Source of the DNA: Siphonodentalium dalli
Taxonomy: Eukaryota > Mollusca > Scaphopoda > Gadilida > Siphonodentaliidae
Assembly (NCBI GenBank): GCA_032622095.1
Contig: CP136064.1
Location: 220,796,205 to 220,860,204 of the forward strand
Length of the DNA stretch: 64,000 nt
Direction of reading: 5' to 3'
How positions within the stretch are numbered: the first letter of the stretch is position 1; every line of letters begins with the position of its first letter. The notes under the pieces were generated by a model. It searched no databases. It had not been told where the DNA came from and worked only from the letters and a program-made list of their open reading frames with translations. Position numbers and translations under genes: made by a program. This document shows positions 1 to 13,500 of the stretch, piece after piece.

Positions 1-500
1 CTGCTAAAGAGTGATATCGCCCTTCAAGGAACACCATTTTACGGGATGTTGAAATTGTGTTACATCATGGATTTATTGCACATTAAATTTATATGCGATA
101 TGGCAAAGCGTGATATCACCCTTCCATCACCACAATTTTACTCGATTCAAACTTCAAAACTGGATTACATCATGGACTTACTGTACAATGAATTTATATG
201 TGATATGGCAAAGGGTGATATCACCCTTCCATTACCACAATTTTACGCGGTTCTAACTTCAAGACGGGATTACATCATGGATATATTGTACAGTGAATGT
301 ATATGCGAAATGGTAAAGGGTGATATCACCCTTCCATGATTACTATTTTACGCGATTCTAACTTCAAAACGGAATTACATCATGGATATATTGTACAATG
401 AATTTATATCTGATGCTGGCAAAGGTGATATCACCCTCCCATGACCACAATTGCAATTTTACGCGATTAAATTTCAAAACGGGATTATATCATGGATATT
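1..500. repeat. 105-bp tandem satellite
   Basis: The motif GTGATATCACCCTTCCAT recurs at about 110, 215, 320 and 425, an exact 105-bp spacing, with a degenerate copy at 11. Because 105 is divisible by three, a 97-codon reading frame stays open across it (46-339) and encodes an imperfect 35-residue repeat. I read that frame as a by-product of the period and not as a gene. The array runs off the left edge of the window. Confidence 0.9.
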
Positions 501-2380
501 ATGTCGATCACGCTGTGAATTGATGAAAGAATGAATCTGCAACATAAATTGTGAAATACCTTTATTTCATATTCACATGTATGTTAACTTACCTTTGGTA
601 AAATTTATAATTAGAAAAGGAATTTAAAAACTTAAATGATGTGGCGATCATGTTCTAACCCAAGCAAATATACACCCATTGCACACGATGCCTTAGTTTA
701 GACAGAACATGCGAAAAGAAACGTATTTGTATATACATAATCCATCTAAATACTTGCCTCAGATAAGAGTTCCCAGCTCTCATGGAACACGTCTGCGCTG
801 TAGCATTTTTCAGAGGCAAAAGAAAGCAATCTCAGATGCTCTGTTATCTGATAGAGTTCTCGCATATGTATGCTTGCTGCTGGCATATGGTAATAATTAA
901 ATTATGGCTCAGAATGAAACCGGCGGCCAGTTACCGAAATAAGCAAAATTAATGCACGACATCTAAGTTATTCGGTATATGTATATCGCCGGGCCAACAT
1001 TGAAATTCTCAATTTATGCATTAAGAGCGGTGCCGAGAAAAATCACATTTATCTGTAGGGCGTTTTGTCTGGATACCTGATGATTTGTGGGTAAACGTTG
1101 TCAGCATGTCATTTGACTTAATAGTGTTAAAGTGACATCAAATGTTTACCACATTGCTATAAATGTTCAGTGGCGACATAAAAAATAGCTCTACTGACCC
1201 CCGGCACTGTTCCAAGAAAGGCGAATTTAATATATATTTAATGCATGCATTTATGCGCGATTTAAAAAATATACATACGAGATTTCTATTTTTGTATAAA
1301 TGCGAATTTATTATGTATAAATGCATGCATAAATTCAGGGTCCTAAATTTATGCAACATTTATATTTTATAAATCTCGCTTTTCATGCAGTGGCTTTGTT
1401 TCCTCTGTATAACAGACTATCTCTATATAATTTATAATACATATAATTGATGAAAAGAATACACGAAGTAAGTATTTGTACACTATACTACATCAGATGG
1501 GCTCTTTATTTTCTCCATTTAATCGATCATTTTATGTAATAATAAACTCTTCAAACGGTGTTTGTGTCAACAAATGCGTTTTGTTTTGTGTTACGTCATT
1601 CGTCGTATTTGACCCGGAAATCGGCTGAAGGTTAGGCTATTCAGCCTATTGCGTCAAATTACGAAATCGCGTTTTGAATGTCTCTCTTTTCCCGCACGAT
1701 AAAAAGAGGTCTTCACACGAACCAAAAATGATAAAACTTTCCAATTATAAGTAAAAATACCCAACTGAAGGAGTCTATGTAGGTCCCGAAGGAGTCTATA
1801 GACTCTTTGATGTAGAGTTCTGATGGAGAAAATGTAGGTCGATCTAGTTTTGTCATAACTCTGACGTATTTTGACCTGGGAGAAAAAATCGAAATCGAGG
1901 CTCACTACGAGCATGCCAGTTTTAAATATAGAAACAGGGAATCCCGACAAATGGCGATATTGGCGACAAACAAATAATCGAAAACAACACATAAAATAAA
2001 CGCAGCACAGTAAAAATGTCAGAACGCCACGAGGTTTTACGTCGTTTTTGGTGACGCCATGGAGTGAAACGGAGTAGGGTGACACCAACCTACGAATCTG
2101 TCTGATCGCCATACTGTTGCGCAAGCGCACGTAACTATGACTAGAATACATCGAAGAACAAGCCACCATTGCCATACTCCTACCCTCAATGAAGCAATTA
2201 ATATACAGTATAGGAGACACAGTATCGTGTGCAACCGATTAGGTATCATATAATGACTGAACTGTCATATAAAACGATGCTACAACCAAAATCAAACTGC
2301 ATTAGGGCCTAAATACTGGACTGATTAAACATTTGATCCCCGACATGTCATTCCACTCTATACATGGCCATTTCGATATC
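501..2380. other. non-coding stretch, no gene recognised
   Basis: AT-rich DNA with no recognisable protein family. At 1225-1345 there is an imperfect inverted repeat around ATGCATGCATTT, which gives overlapping short frames on both strands. A 188-codon frame on the minus strand (2220-1654) shows no family resemblance or domain pattern that I can see, and I do not call it a gene. Confidence 0.4.
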
Positions 2381-2384
2381 TTGC

Positions 2385-4330
2385 AAAAGCGACGTGCACC
2401 TTTAAGGTATGTGACCTAAATACTGTGTATTGTATGAACCAATTCTGAAGTAATGACACACCATAAATAGAAGACCTTAGTTCCTTGTGTTGTATACTAG
2501 TGGGACTATGGGTGAAGCCCTTTGAATTAAATGAGCTTACTACGGTTGACATGTTCAACCAGATAAGTTCTTCAAATAAGAACATATTGGGGTTTAAATT
2601 GAAGCTTGATGAGCCCTTCAAGCTTTCCAAATCGAAGTTATGGAGCGAAACAACCAGGAGAGAAAGATTTTAATTCATAACCCATTAAAGGCGCGCCGAT
2701 GAAATGTGGATAACTTTAATACGTCATCTGTAGATCAGAAGCCATGAGGAACCCCTTGCGTTTGTAACCCCTATATACTGCTATATGCAGTCGACCTACC
2801 TATCTAGCTAACTCTCTCTCTCACTCTTTCCCAATGCATCTGTCTCCTCCTACCCAAAATAGTGTTTTCACCATATAAAGCTGAAACTGGTCGATATCGG
2901 TGTAATACATTGGTTGTACGGGCGAGTGAAGAAGTCCTCCAGAAAGATTCATAATGCAGAACAATTAATTAAAGCTTATAACTCACCAGGAGGGATATAT
3001 TTTAATTAATATTATTAACAGCTGAGTAATCCAAGAGAATAGTGTAACAGTCTGAACCGATTAGTGTGCATCTGTTTGTGAAAATGTACAATGCGTGGTG
3101 TCCCTACATACTTCATAAATGTTTTAAGTTGGATAAATAGGAAAATCTATGAAGTGATGGTCTCATACGCTCACCCCCACTCTATTCACAAACCCATTGC
3201 ACAGAAGCCATTATGAGCATACATTTCAATGACAGACATCTTGATCTGTATCGTAGCAATTAATGACTAAAACATGTGCTTAACTTCCACATGTACATCG
3301 AATGTACATGCATATGTGACGTATAACTTGAATGCCAATTTGTTATAATGTTGTTGTTTAACATACATTGCGGCACTTTTATATGAAATAAGGCATGTAT
3401 ATTGCCAAAATGTATGTTAAAATGAGGGGCTTTCAGACAATTTTGAAAATAAAGAGCGTTTTTATTTATGGATACGCTGAATTAGGTTTAAAATGCAAAA
3501 GTGACGTGTACCTTTAAGGTATGTGATCCGAATGCGATCAATTGTATGATATATGAACCATTTCTGAAGTATATAAAGACACATCATTACTAGAGTGTTG
3601 CCTCGTACATAGAATGTACATGCATATATGACGTATAACTTGAAGGCCAATTTGTTAAAAGACTTGTCAAACTATCAAAGAAGGTTACATTGCATCCGCG
3701 GGTCAAACACATTGTCTTCCTTTAATATTCACACACCGATATTGCATCACACCCCTCTAACTTCCACATGTACATCGCATGTACGCGCATATGTGATGTA
3801 TAACTTGAAGGACATTTTGTTACAATGCTGTTGTCGTTTAACATACAGTGCATGAATTTTATATTAATGAAATCATGCAGAACATACAACCATGAAATAA
3901 TATGACATGTATCAAGAGCATTGACTTTATTAAGGGCGAATAGTCCAGAAGGTAGTTGGCTCGTGCATCGAATGTACATGCATACGTGTCGTATAACTTG
4001 AAGTCCAATTTGTCATGAATGAAAGCCTGTAGATTGCTAAAATGTATGTCAAAATGAGGGACAATCAGACGATTTTGAAAATAAAGAGCGTTTATTTTTA
4101 TGGATATGATGAATTAGATTTAAATGCACGATTGGCATGTACCTTTAAGCTATGTGACCAAAATGTGGTCAATTATATGCTATATGAACCATTACTAAAG
4201 TAAATAACGATACTGTGGGTACTGTTTGTATATGTTCAACTCGATGTGTAATGTAGTGTCTGATTTTACATAAGTGAAGTGTACCTTTAAGGTATGCAAC
4301 CCAAATGTGATCCATTGCTGTTGGTTAATC
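2385..4330. repeat. diverged dispersed repeat block
   Basis: Two motifs recur in partial, diverged copies. One contains GTACCTTTAAGGTATGTGA and occurs at about 2395, 3508, 4138 and 4279. The other contains GAATGTACATGCATATGTGA followed by CGTATAACTTGAA and occurs at about 3298, 3610, 3775 and 3969. A third motif, AATAAAGAGCGTTT, occurs at 3450 and 4080. Together they look like decayed copies of one ~600-bp unit. No coding content was found. Confidence 0.65.
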
Positions 4331-5046
4331 GAGTGCAGGCATGCTTGTATTGTAACAGATAGATCACGTGACGCCTTTGATAATATTGGCTTTGAAGAGA
4401 CGCTTTGTCATTGGATTTCTATAAAAATTCCAAGCTTTCTATAGTCGTAATTAATTGTTTGGATGCGTTCTGGTAATTCAGAATTAAAGCCTTAATGTGC
4501 ACATTTGAAAGTATAAAGAGCGTTCACTTACAGGCAAATATATTGATATGATATTTTAGGGCCAAATTGATAAATCCACTAGGTAGTTCATAGTTGAGAA
4601 AGGTAACAAAGGACTCAGTATACATCGCTATAAGCAACATTGATGAAAATTCGATAAGATATGAGATTTAATAATCTGTCCGTCTAATGGCACATCGCTT
4701 TCAGGTGAAGACGTAAGTACATTCATATCTTTGTATCTAACGCTGAAATTTCAATGAATAATATGGAGGCGAATATCGATTGTGTAAAGCTTACAATTGT
4801 CAGACGCATCAATAGATTCCATTAAGCAAAGGCATTCATAATGTTCCATAGATATAATACCACTGGACAGTAGAAAAACATGTATTCATTCATATTGGCT
4901 ATGAGACAATTAATAGAGGTAAATTTCCATGCTTTGAATGAGAATCTAATTAAGAACCTTCGAGAAATGTTCTTGGTTTTGTCAAGTGGTAATCGAGTGT
5001 ATAAATAGAAATTAAAAAAGGAGGGATTTATGAACAAAGAGGGCTT
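4331..5046. other. non-coding stretch, nothing recognised
   Basis: AT-rich sequence between repeats. It has one further copy of the ATAAAGAGCGTT motif near 4516. No exon, RNA gene or repeat structure is evident by eye. Confidence 0.4.
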
Positions 5047-5210
5047 TGTAAGACTATAGGGCCATATAAATACGTATACAAAATGCCCATCGTAAGACTA
5101 TAGGGCCATAGAAATACGCCGACAAAGCGTCCCTCGTAAGACAATAGGGCCATATAAATACGCCGACAAAGCGTCCCTCGTAAGACAATATGGCCATAGA
5201 AATAGGCAGA
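5047..5210. repeat. 44-bp tandem repeat, ~3.7 copies
   Basis: The unit GTAAGACTATAGGGCCATA plus AATACGCCGACAAAGCGTCC repeats head to tail with a 44-bp period. The middle copies are nearly identical and the outer ones are diverged. Confidence 0.85.
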
Positions 5211-5420
5211 CCAATGGGAGGTGTTTAGGGATATTAAAGATACGCCCTTCGGTCCCTATAGACGTCCTATCATCAGGGGGCAGTGATAGACACATAATTA
5301 TCAAACAATTCGTCACGCAAAGCTGCGCAATGGATATCCATCTAAAAATTATAATTCATGAATATTTACTAGATAATTTTGCTAGGTGTGTGAACATACC
5401 TTTACAGTAACTATACGTTT

Positions 5421-5668
5421 CAACCCTTCCATGAATGGAGCTTCCTGAAATTTTGCGAAAAGCCCGTGTCAATGCATTCTCTTATATGCGAGTCTCCCAT
5501 ATAAGAGAATAAATTGGCCTAACAATATTCATCTTGACATTGTAAGCCAGTACATTCTTATATATGCGCAAGGCTCCCTATGGGAGACTCGCATATATAT
5601 AAGATAATTCATTGGCACATGATATGTAATGCAGCACCAGCGCAGCTCCTGTCATGAAAGTGTTAATA
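5421..5668. mobile_element. MITE-3 copy
   Basis: Member of a ~240-bp non-autonomous family seen about six times in this window. It begins ACCCTTCCATGA and ends with the near-complement TCATGAAAGTGTTAA. Two internal hairpins have the pattern TATATGCGAGTCTCCCATA, and the linker CTTGACATTGTAAGCCAGT is shared with the copies at 45.9, 54.1 and 57.7 kb. Confidence 0.75.
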
Positions 5669-5864
5669 ACATTGCACAATATATGATGTATATAAACATT
5701 GTTTACACGAGAGACTTAGATTATTGACCCATGCATGCAGACTGGAACATTTTCGAAACGTGCATACCAACTTTGCGAAACTATGGATTAACGACCAAGT
5801 TGACGTTGCCAATTAATATGTTATGAAAGGACCCAACTCGGGTGATTTGACATGATCATGATAT

Positions 5865-6731
5865 TTAAAGATGCGCAATCCGATTAAGCGCCCCTCAATT
5901 TTACTATTTATTTGGATTCGGGGGGGGGGGGTAAAAATATTTGATTCGTCAAAGCGCAGAGTGATCAGATATTGATTTTTGAAGTTTGTTATTTTGCGAG
6001 ATGTGTAATAATATGTGGCCCAGAAACACGTAGTCAAACGGTGGGTCTCGGACAAAATTGCGGATGAAGATGGATAACTCTAAAATCAAGTGGTAATACG
6101 GTAAAATTTCGTGCTAGGCAAGTGATAATACGGCCATAGTTTGTTGAACAAAATGTTGATAAATAGAAAGTTTTGGGAAATTTGATACCATAGTTGACAG
6201 CGGTTAGCATTATTTTGTTACAATAAATCGATTCTGATAACTGAAGCGTATTTGGAAGAAATGTTGTTGTTGTTGTTGTATATTGGTGTACCTTTAAAGA
6301 TTTGATGATCCGCATATAATCATATTCCAACAACAACAACGACATTTGTAGAAATGCCGCTTAAGTTATCAGAATCGATTAATTGCCTAACAATAATGCT
6401 AACCACTGTCAACTATAGTATAAAATTGCCCGAAACGTGTTATTTATCAACATGTTGTTCGACGAAATTTTGACCTTATTATCAACAGAAAGCCTCTTGA
6501 TTTTCGAGTTATCCATCTTCATCCGCAATTTGGTCCGAGACCGTCGGCTCGTCGACTATTTGCTGGGCCACTATTAATTCTCGATGGTGAAAAATAATAG
6601 ATTTCAAAAATAGATATCTAATAACTCTGAGCTTTGATTGGTGGATTCCTCGACTCGATTCAAATATTTTTTACCCCCGAATCCAAAAATATAGTAACTG
6701 AGGGGTGCTTAATCGGATTATGCATCTTTAC
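5865..6731. mobile_element. MITE-1, large palindromic copy
   Basis: Left end TTAAAGATGCGCAATCCGAT and right end ATCGGATTATGCATCTTTA are inverted, and the arms stay complementary for roughly 400 bp (GGATAACTCTAAAATCAAG against TTGATTTTCGAGTTATCC). They meet in a short loop near 6300-6330. Diverged arms suggest an old insertion. The right target site has decayed from TTAA to TTAC. Confidence 0.8.
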
Positions 6732-6734
6732 TTA

Positions 6735-7194
6735 TACACTGATCATATAACACGTATTTCAACCATGCAGGGACAGAAATTTATGTGGGTTGTGTTTATT
6801 GTTTTGTGTGCACATTTAAGTCCAAACTGGAAACAACTCTGCAAGGTGGAGTCCAATCAATCTCAAAATTGCCTTCACGTAAGCTCCCATGGTGTTTAGT
6901 TGGGTATACTGTAAGTGTGGTATACACCGTGCCTTTATTTGCTAGCTACAATGGTATTTCCTTTTTATATGGCTTTTTTTACCCGATTATTCTACACGGG
7001 CATGAGCGATAACTCTTTGACAATTGCAAATTACGCAGCTGATGTGTTTTCTGTCTCTTTTACCAGAGTATACATGATAAAAATTACGTCATTTTACATG
7101 TTCCAATCTCCACGGTAAGAACCACTGTGTATCTACCATGATTTACCAAAGTGTTTTTAATGGCGGAGGAGGAAAAAGTGACCCTAGAGAATGT
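6735..7194. other. non-coding stretch, nothing recognised
   Basis: Short unrelated reading frames only. No repeat or exon structure was identified. Confidence 0.35.
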
Positions 7195-8262
7195 TGTTGT
7201 TTATGGGCCAATTTGGACCAAATAAACGGTGCGGTGTGGTTGCCCACCCCAAGTTATCTCAGAATATCTTAAAACGATCCGCTCTAGCCCAGAATGCGGA
7301 AAATTTGCATACATTCGCGTTTTCTTGTTTATGTGGCGGGCTAATCCGCGTCGCTATTAAAGAGCGTTTATCTACTTTAGTGAAAATATACGGCATTTGA
7401 CCGTCTAGGAAACTGGGGATATCGAGACGAAAACTGTTGGGCCGATTGAACCCAAACTTGCTATGTAAGGGTAAAAACCCACAGACAGTGCACTCGGACA
7501 CTTCGCGAGCCCGTGCGACCACTCCTTTGCCCTTCAACTGCCACCGTAACGGGGATTGATGGGTTAATCGCGTGATAATTAATGAGCGTTTGTATATGAG
7601 GCGTCGATATTAAAGAGCGTTTATCTACTTTAGTGAAAATATACGGCAGGTTAAAACTGGGGGTATCGAGACGAAATTTCGTACTTAGGGGTTCCAATGG
7701 ACGGGGGAGATTTTCGTTGGGTCAGTTTGTCCGCCCGATGTGGCCTTGACATTGAAACGGGTACCCACAAATGACCTTGGGCGATATATCGGTAGTGACA
7801 TCGATGTGAAATTTGTTATGTATGGTCAACTCGGGACGGGAAATATTTTTGTCCGGTTATTTTGTCCACCCAACATGACCTTGACACGGGTACCCGCAAA
7901 TGATATTGGACGATATTTCGGGAATCAGAGGTGGCAGCGACGTACGGGGTTACCTTGAAAAACAAAAATTAATGGATCGACCAAAGCCATGCGGGACCAA
8001 TCCCGCCAGTGGCGGGCTAATTTGTTAGTCCTATATAAAAGCCGAAAACCGGATGAACCGATCTAGTCCGTGCGGCGGTCGCACGCAGGAGGCGGCAAAA
8101 GTGGCGTTTCCTTGTTTATGTGCGATTTACACCAAATAAACGGTGTGGTGGCCCACATAAGTAATCTAAGAAAATCCGGAAAAAAATGCTCTAGTCCGCG
8201 CGGCGGCTATACGAGGCAGCAAAAGTGGCATCCAGTAGCGTTTTCTTGTTTATGGGTCGATT
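7195..8262. repeat. diverged repeat cluster
   Basis: A 38-bp stretch starting TTAAAGAGCGTTTATCTACT occurs at 7359 and again at 7611. A second motif, ACCAAATAAACGGTG, occurs at about 7216 and 8131, each time followed by a region ending CGTTTTCTTGTTTATG. Two copies of a unit containing GACACGGGTACCCGCAAATG (or its variant) sit at 7765 and 7882. No gene is supported. Confidence 0.6.
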
Positions 8263-8409
8263 GAATATATCTCTGAACATTCCAGCATGGTACAGTCGAA
8301 CCTGCAAACAAAGCACTATACACCGCGATGAAGGTGTCGTAGATCTGAATGGGTTTCAACTTATTATCTGTTAGCGCGTATTTCTTCTCGTATTATAACC
8401 ACAGCCCAT

Positions 8410-8481
8410 TGGGGAAGATACCTGATATACCAATGTATACTATATCCATAGTATATATTGGTATATCTGGTATCTTTCCCA
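8410..8481. repeat. 72-bp near-perfect hairpin
   Basis: TGGGGAAGATACC and GGTATCTTTCCCA are inverted around ATATACCAATGTATACTATA and its complement, leaving almost no loop. Too short to assign to a family. Confidence 0.75.
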
Positions 8482-8639
8482 AACGTTTATATCGACATTA
8501 TTTATATGCAACAGAAAGACATGCAGAGAGAAATGAAGAGCGTTCCTTCGCAACTTCCGTGTTAATCCACCCCTGATATGATAAAGAGCGTTTAACTCTT
8601 TTCTGTTGGAAAATTTACACGGCATTTACAAGTGGGTTT

Positions 8640-8885
8640 TTTTCAGAATGTAGAAATTCTATACTCATATTTTAGAATTATTTTCTTATGTTTGAGAAAT
8701 TAAGAAAATATGCACAAAAATATTGTTCACCCTAGAAATATTTTCTTAATCGTTAGAAATAATTTCTGGTTATAAGAATAATCCATCCAATTTCTCAGTG
8801 TAAATGCAGGAAAACGTTTCTTGCTTTAAGATATTTTATCTTATGTTAAGAAATATTTTCTAAATAAGAAAATCCTTTTGGTAGT
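8640..8885. repeat. AT-rich TTTCTTA-type repeat
   Basis: Repeated alternations of AGAAATATTTTCTTA and related words on both strands over ~240 bp. This is low complexity and not coding. Confidence 0.5.
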
Positions 8886-9145
8886 GTACAAAGTCTGTAT
8901 ACTGATAATTATTGTGCAAGTGTATCGACTTATATCTCATTAATGAGTCCATATCACGCAGACATAATTTGGAGGTTCAAATGAGCCAGGTTTGTTTAAC
9001 GTGATACATTCAATGACGCTTCAACATTTGTAAGCTGAAGTCTCCGAAAATGCATGTGTACTTTAATTCCCGTTCCAATCAATGCCCTCACATCTCCATC
9101 AAAAACAGGTGTCGCTTTCGATATCAATTACCTATAGTGCATATA

Positions 9146-9596
9146 TTAAAGGTACTCAATCCGATTAAGAACCCCTAAATTACTATTTCTTTGGCTTCGG
9201 GGGTAAAACATATTTGATTCGAGTCGAGGAACCCACCCTTCAAAGCTCAGAGTAATCAGATATCGAGTTTTGAAGTTCGTTATTTTTTTTAACCTGGTCC
9301 ACTTCCACGCACTCAAACGGACAAATTACTGACAAATTGCGGGTGTAAGATGGATAACTATAAAATCAAGTGGTTATTATTGTTAATAGTATAATCACTT
9401 GATTTTAAAGTTATCCACATTACACCCGCAATTTGTCAGTAATTTGTCCGTTTGAGCGCGAGAAAAATCGATAGGGGCCTATCTGATTACTCTGAGCTTT
9501 GAAGGGTGGGTTCTTCGACTCGAATCAAATATTTTTTACCCCCGAAGCCAAAGAAATGGTAATTTAGGGGTGCTTAATCGGATTGAGTACCTTTAA
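9146..9596. mobile_element. MITE-1, near-perfect 450-bp palindrome
   Basis: Flanked by TTAA on both sides. Left end AGGTACTCAATCCGATTAAG is the exact complement of the right end, and the arms (~205 bp) remain nearly identical to the centre near 9380 (AAAATCAAGTGGTTATTAT meets ATAATCACTTGATTTT). Non-autonomous, foldback-like. The best-preserved MITE-1 palindrome here. Confidence 0.92.
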
Positions 9597-9599
9597 TCA

Positions 9600-10130
9600 G
9601 CTGCACGTTGTCCGCGTACCAGGGCACCCGGTGATGGCGTACATTGACACCACAATCTATAAGGATGGTGACACTGCGCTATTCCATTTACATTTAAAAT
9701 ATTGCATTTTCAAAGAATTTTAAAATGCAACCCACTGATGGCGGGCGTTTGATGTGATGGAAACCCAATGCGAGTAATTTAATTGAACCGGGGGGCTTGG
9801 CATTTAACATGATATTATATATGCATAGTCCCACCATATCGCGCCCAGTTTGAAAATTACACTTTTTTAAAAGCTGCTCAATGCTATGCTCATCGATATA
9901 TTTAACTTTATTAATTAGATATGACATTGTTGTCCAGAATAGCATGTCGAACTAGACCAATATCAGAATATCGCCCTTAAACCGAGTAATATTGATTTGC
10001 GACATCTCCAAACCGAGTAACATGGATTTACGACATGTCGAAAATCTAATTAACTGCTGTACAATGACGTGTGCATGTATGTATACCAATGTTTGCGACG
10101 TCACTCACACGTAATAGTTGTCAGTTAGTC
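9600..10130. other. non-coding stretch with faint ankyrin-like words
   Basis: On the + strand at 9655-9690 the frame reads IYKDGDTALFH, which resembles an ankyrin-repeat start. It stops soon after and has no supporting repeat. I treat this as too weak to annotate as a gene. Nothing else was recognised. Confidence 0.3.
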
Positions 10131-10134
10131 AGTT

Positions 10135-10587
10135 GCCTGGAAAACAGGAAAAGCGCGGAATTTCGGACCAAGTTTCAGTGGGAGAGAACGAATTGGACTC
10201 ATGGCACACCCCTCATGCATAAAACGATTTTTTTTCTTCTTCTAAGTGTTGAATATCGAACGTCGAACTGATTTCACGCGAATTTCGAATGAATTTCTTA
10301 ATAACGAATGAATATCGAACGTGAAATAAAATTTCAGCTAAATAAAAAGTGGAAAATTTGTTTTCGATATCAGCTATGGTCTGGAAAACAGGAAAAGCGC
10401 GGAATTTCGGACGAAGTTTCAGTGGGAGAGCACGAATTGGACTCATGCATGGCGCACCACTCAGGCATAAAACGAAAACTTTTTTTGCAGCTGAACCACC
10501 CACCCACCCCGGCCTACTGTATGGAAAAAAGTGGATGACCCCCCCCCCCCCCCCCCCGATGTTAGCCGAAATTTTCAGTCCAGTTAT
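10135..10587 (+). repeat. 250-bp repeat unit, copies A and B
   Basis: Two tandem copies of a unit that begins CTGGAAAACAGGAAAAGCGC, continues through CGAATTGGACTCATGG and CACCCCTCATGCATAAAA, and ends in an AATATCGAA-rich segment plus GTTAGCCGAAATTTTCAGTC. Three more copies in the same orientation lie beyond the 4-kb insertion (14751-15730). A 19-C run sits at 10539-10557. Confidence 0.85.
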
Positions 10588-13500
10588 TAGATGAGCGGTC
10601 TTGGCCCCAACGGGGCTTATTTTTCGAGTTTAATTTTTTTCTTTACACACGGAAAAATTATACATCATATGAAAGTAGAAGATGTAGGCTTCATGTTCCG
10701 CCCTGCTGTAAAATGTGAAAGTGGTGCCGTTACCATGGAAACGGAATGTAAACAATGTAGATACAGTTTGATATTAAACCATTTCCGCAAATGGTAAAAA
10801 CTAATTTAAGCCCATTCTACGACAGGAACAGACGTTGAAGATCATTTATTGATGATTTGTCCACTATAACTATGTTCCAACTATTCCAGTATTAAATAGG
10901 ATGCACATATAGGTTATACGGGTCTTTATTGCCATTTTGGGGTGAAAAATTGTGATTTTTGCAAAAAATGCGATAAATTTGGAATTGGAACATTTATTGA
11001 ATACTACATTGGTTACAGTAATAATTTATGCATTATTATGATGACATCATACGTGTACTTAAAATTAATTTGGATAAAACTGCCGAAAAGGCCCATTACC
11101 AAGAGAAATACCTGTTACCATGGAAACGATATTTAAAAATACAAAAAATGCCGTTATTGGAAAGAAATGAAGACCTATAACCCTTGCGACACAATATAAC
11201 TTTTTGAATTTGTTTTTTATGACATGCACTTTTATCCGGACTTCTGTGTTGGGTAATTGTTGCGGTTTATTCAGCTGTTGTCATGGAAACGGACCAAATT
11301 TCGCCAAATAATGATGTTTTTTTCCCATAGAGCTGACATTTAAAGCATGTAATTTTATGAAGCAAAGCGTATTTTGACAACCCGTTATAGATGTCTCAAA
11401 ACCTTTTTCAAAAATTACTATTTCCCAATTATCCCAGTAGTAGCTAGGATGCACATATAGGATATGAAGGTTTTATTGTCATTTTGGGGGTAAACGTTCG
11501 TTTAATATCACAATTTATAGAATGGGTTTATTGAATGGAATAAGGGTAGAATCATGTAATAAAATGACAAACTGACCACATATATTGACAAAGTAGCTGC
11601 ATATAATGACTATCCAACCGCATATATTGACTAAGTAGCAAAATATAATGACTAACTGATCACATATATTGACTAAGTAGTTGCATATACTGACTGACTA
11701 ACACATATATTGACAAAGAAACTGCATATAATGACTAACTAACCGCATATATTGACTAAGTAGCTGCATATAATGACTAACTAACTGCTTATATTGACTA
11801 AGCAACTGCATATAATGACTAACTAACTGCTTATATTGACTGAGTAACTGCATATAATGACTAACTAACCACACATGTTGACTAAGTATCTACACATAAT
11901 GACTAACTAACTGCTTATATTGACTAAGTAGCTGCATATAATGACTAACTATCCGCATATATTGACTAAGTAGCTGCATATAATGACTAACTGACCACAT
12001 ATATTGACTAAGTAGTTGCATATAATGACTAACTAACCGCATATATTGACCAAGTAGCTGCATATAATGACTAACTGACCAAATATTGACTGAGTAGTTG
12101 CATATAATGACTAACTAACCGTATATATTGACTAAGTAGATGAATATAATGACTAACTGGCCACAAATATTGACTAAGTAGTTGCATATAATGACTAACT
12201 AACCGCATATATTGACTAAGTAGCTGCATATAATGACTAACTGATCGCATATATTGACTAATTAGCTGCATACAATGACTAACTGACCATATATATTGAC
12301 TAAGTAGCTGCATATAATGACTAACTAACCGCATATATTGACTAAGTAGTTGCATATAATGACTAACTGACCGCATATATTGACTAAATAGTTGCATATA
12401 ATGACTAACTAACCGCATATATTGACTAACTTACCACATTTATTGACAAAGAAACTGCATATAATGACTAACTAACAGAATATATTGACTAATTTGCTAC
12501 ATATATTGACTAACTAACCAAATTAATGGACAAAGTATTGACCAACTAACCACATATATTGGAAACATAGCTGCATATATTTGCAAAGTAGCTGCATATA
12601 TTGACTTAACTATCCACATATATTGACAAATTAGCTGCATATATTGACTAACTAACCTCCAATATTGACAAAGTAGCCAAATATAATTGCAAAGAGGCTG
12701 CGTCTATTGACTAACTAACCACATATATTGATATATTAACCGGATATATTGCCTGAGCTTGACATAAGGCAGCTATGGTATACCATATCACTGCATTTGC
12801 ATAGCAATCCTCACTATCATCACACTACCTGACCCATTTTAATCATGCAGGTCCACATTTGACCCAAAGGGGTTCGGATGTGATATATTCCAGGAACTTG
12901 TTATGCCGTTATTCTGAGTAAGTACAGGTAATTACTATTTGGGGATGTAGCTTATAATCATCAACTATTTGCTTTCAAATCAGTTTCATAATTCCCAGAC
13001 AGCGAATCTTTTAAAATCCTATCATGGCATTTTCCAGATACGTGGTGTTGGTTTTTAAACATACCCGTAATTTTTTCCAATTATTAAAAAAAAATGTGCC
13101 AAACACATCACTATTTAGACAATTTTCGTCTAGATCCACAGAACAGCTGAGAAAATTGGGAATAAAATGATCAAAACACGCGGACTCGGAGTCGGATGAG
13201 TATTATATGTCAGGGTGCGTTCACTTAATGGTAAATTTGTCTGGCAAACCTGCAGGAATGTCGTCTTAGGGGTGCTGTTATCCCCTATATTGTATTATAT
13301 ATATGAGTTGAAGATTTTGAGACATCTATAACAGGTTGTTATAATATGTTTTGCTTTATAAAATTCACAATTTAAATGTCCGGTTTATAGGGGAAAACAT
13401 CATTATTCATTATTCAAAAAGTTAATTTGTGACGCAATGGTTATAGAACTTCATTTCTTTCCAATAATGAATTTTTTTGTATTTTTTAAATATCGTTTCC

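Noticed and set aside
46-339. 97-codon open frame with a 35-residue repeat
   Set aside because: It is the translation of the 105-bp satellite; the period is divisible by three, so the frame stays open without selection.
1654-2220. 188-codon minus-strand frame
   Set aside because: Longest unexplained frame in the left half, but Cys/Arg/Ser-rich with no domain pattern, no splice-compatible neighbours and no conserved motif that I can recognise.
9655-9945. Ankyrin-like words (IYKDGDTALFH on plus; a 83-codon frame on minus)
   Set aside because: Only one partial repeat, in conflict with the strand of the longer frame; chance similarity cannot be excluded.
12071-12418. 115-codon minus-strand frame of SHYMQLLSQY-type repeats
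   Set aside because: Translation of the 42-bp minisatellite; same period effect.
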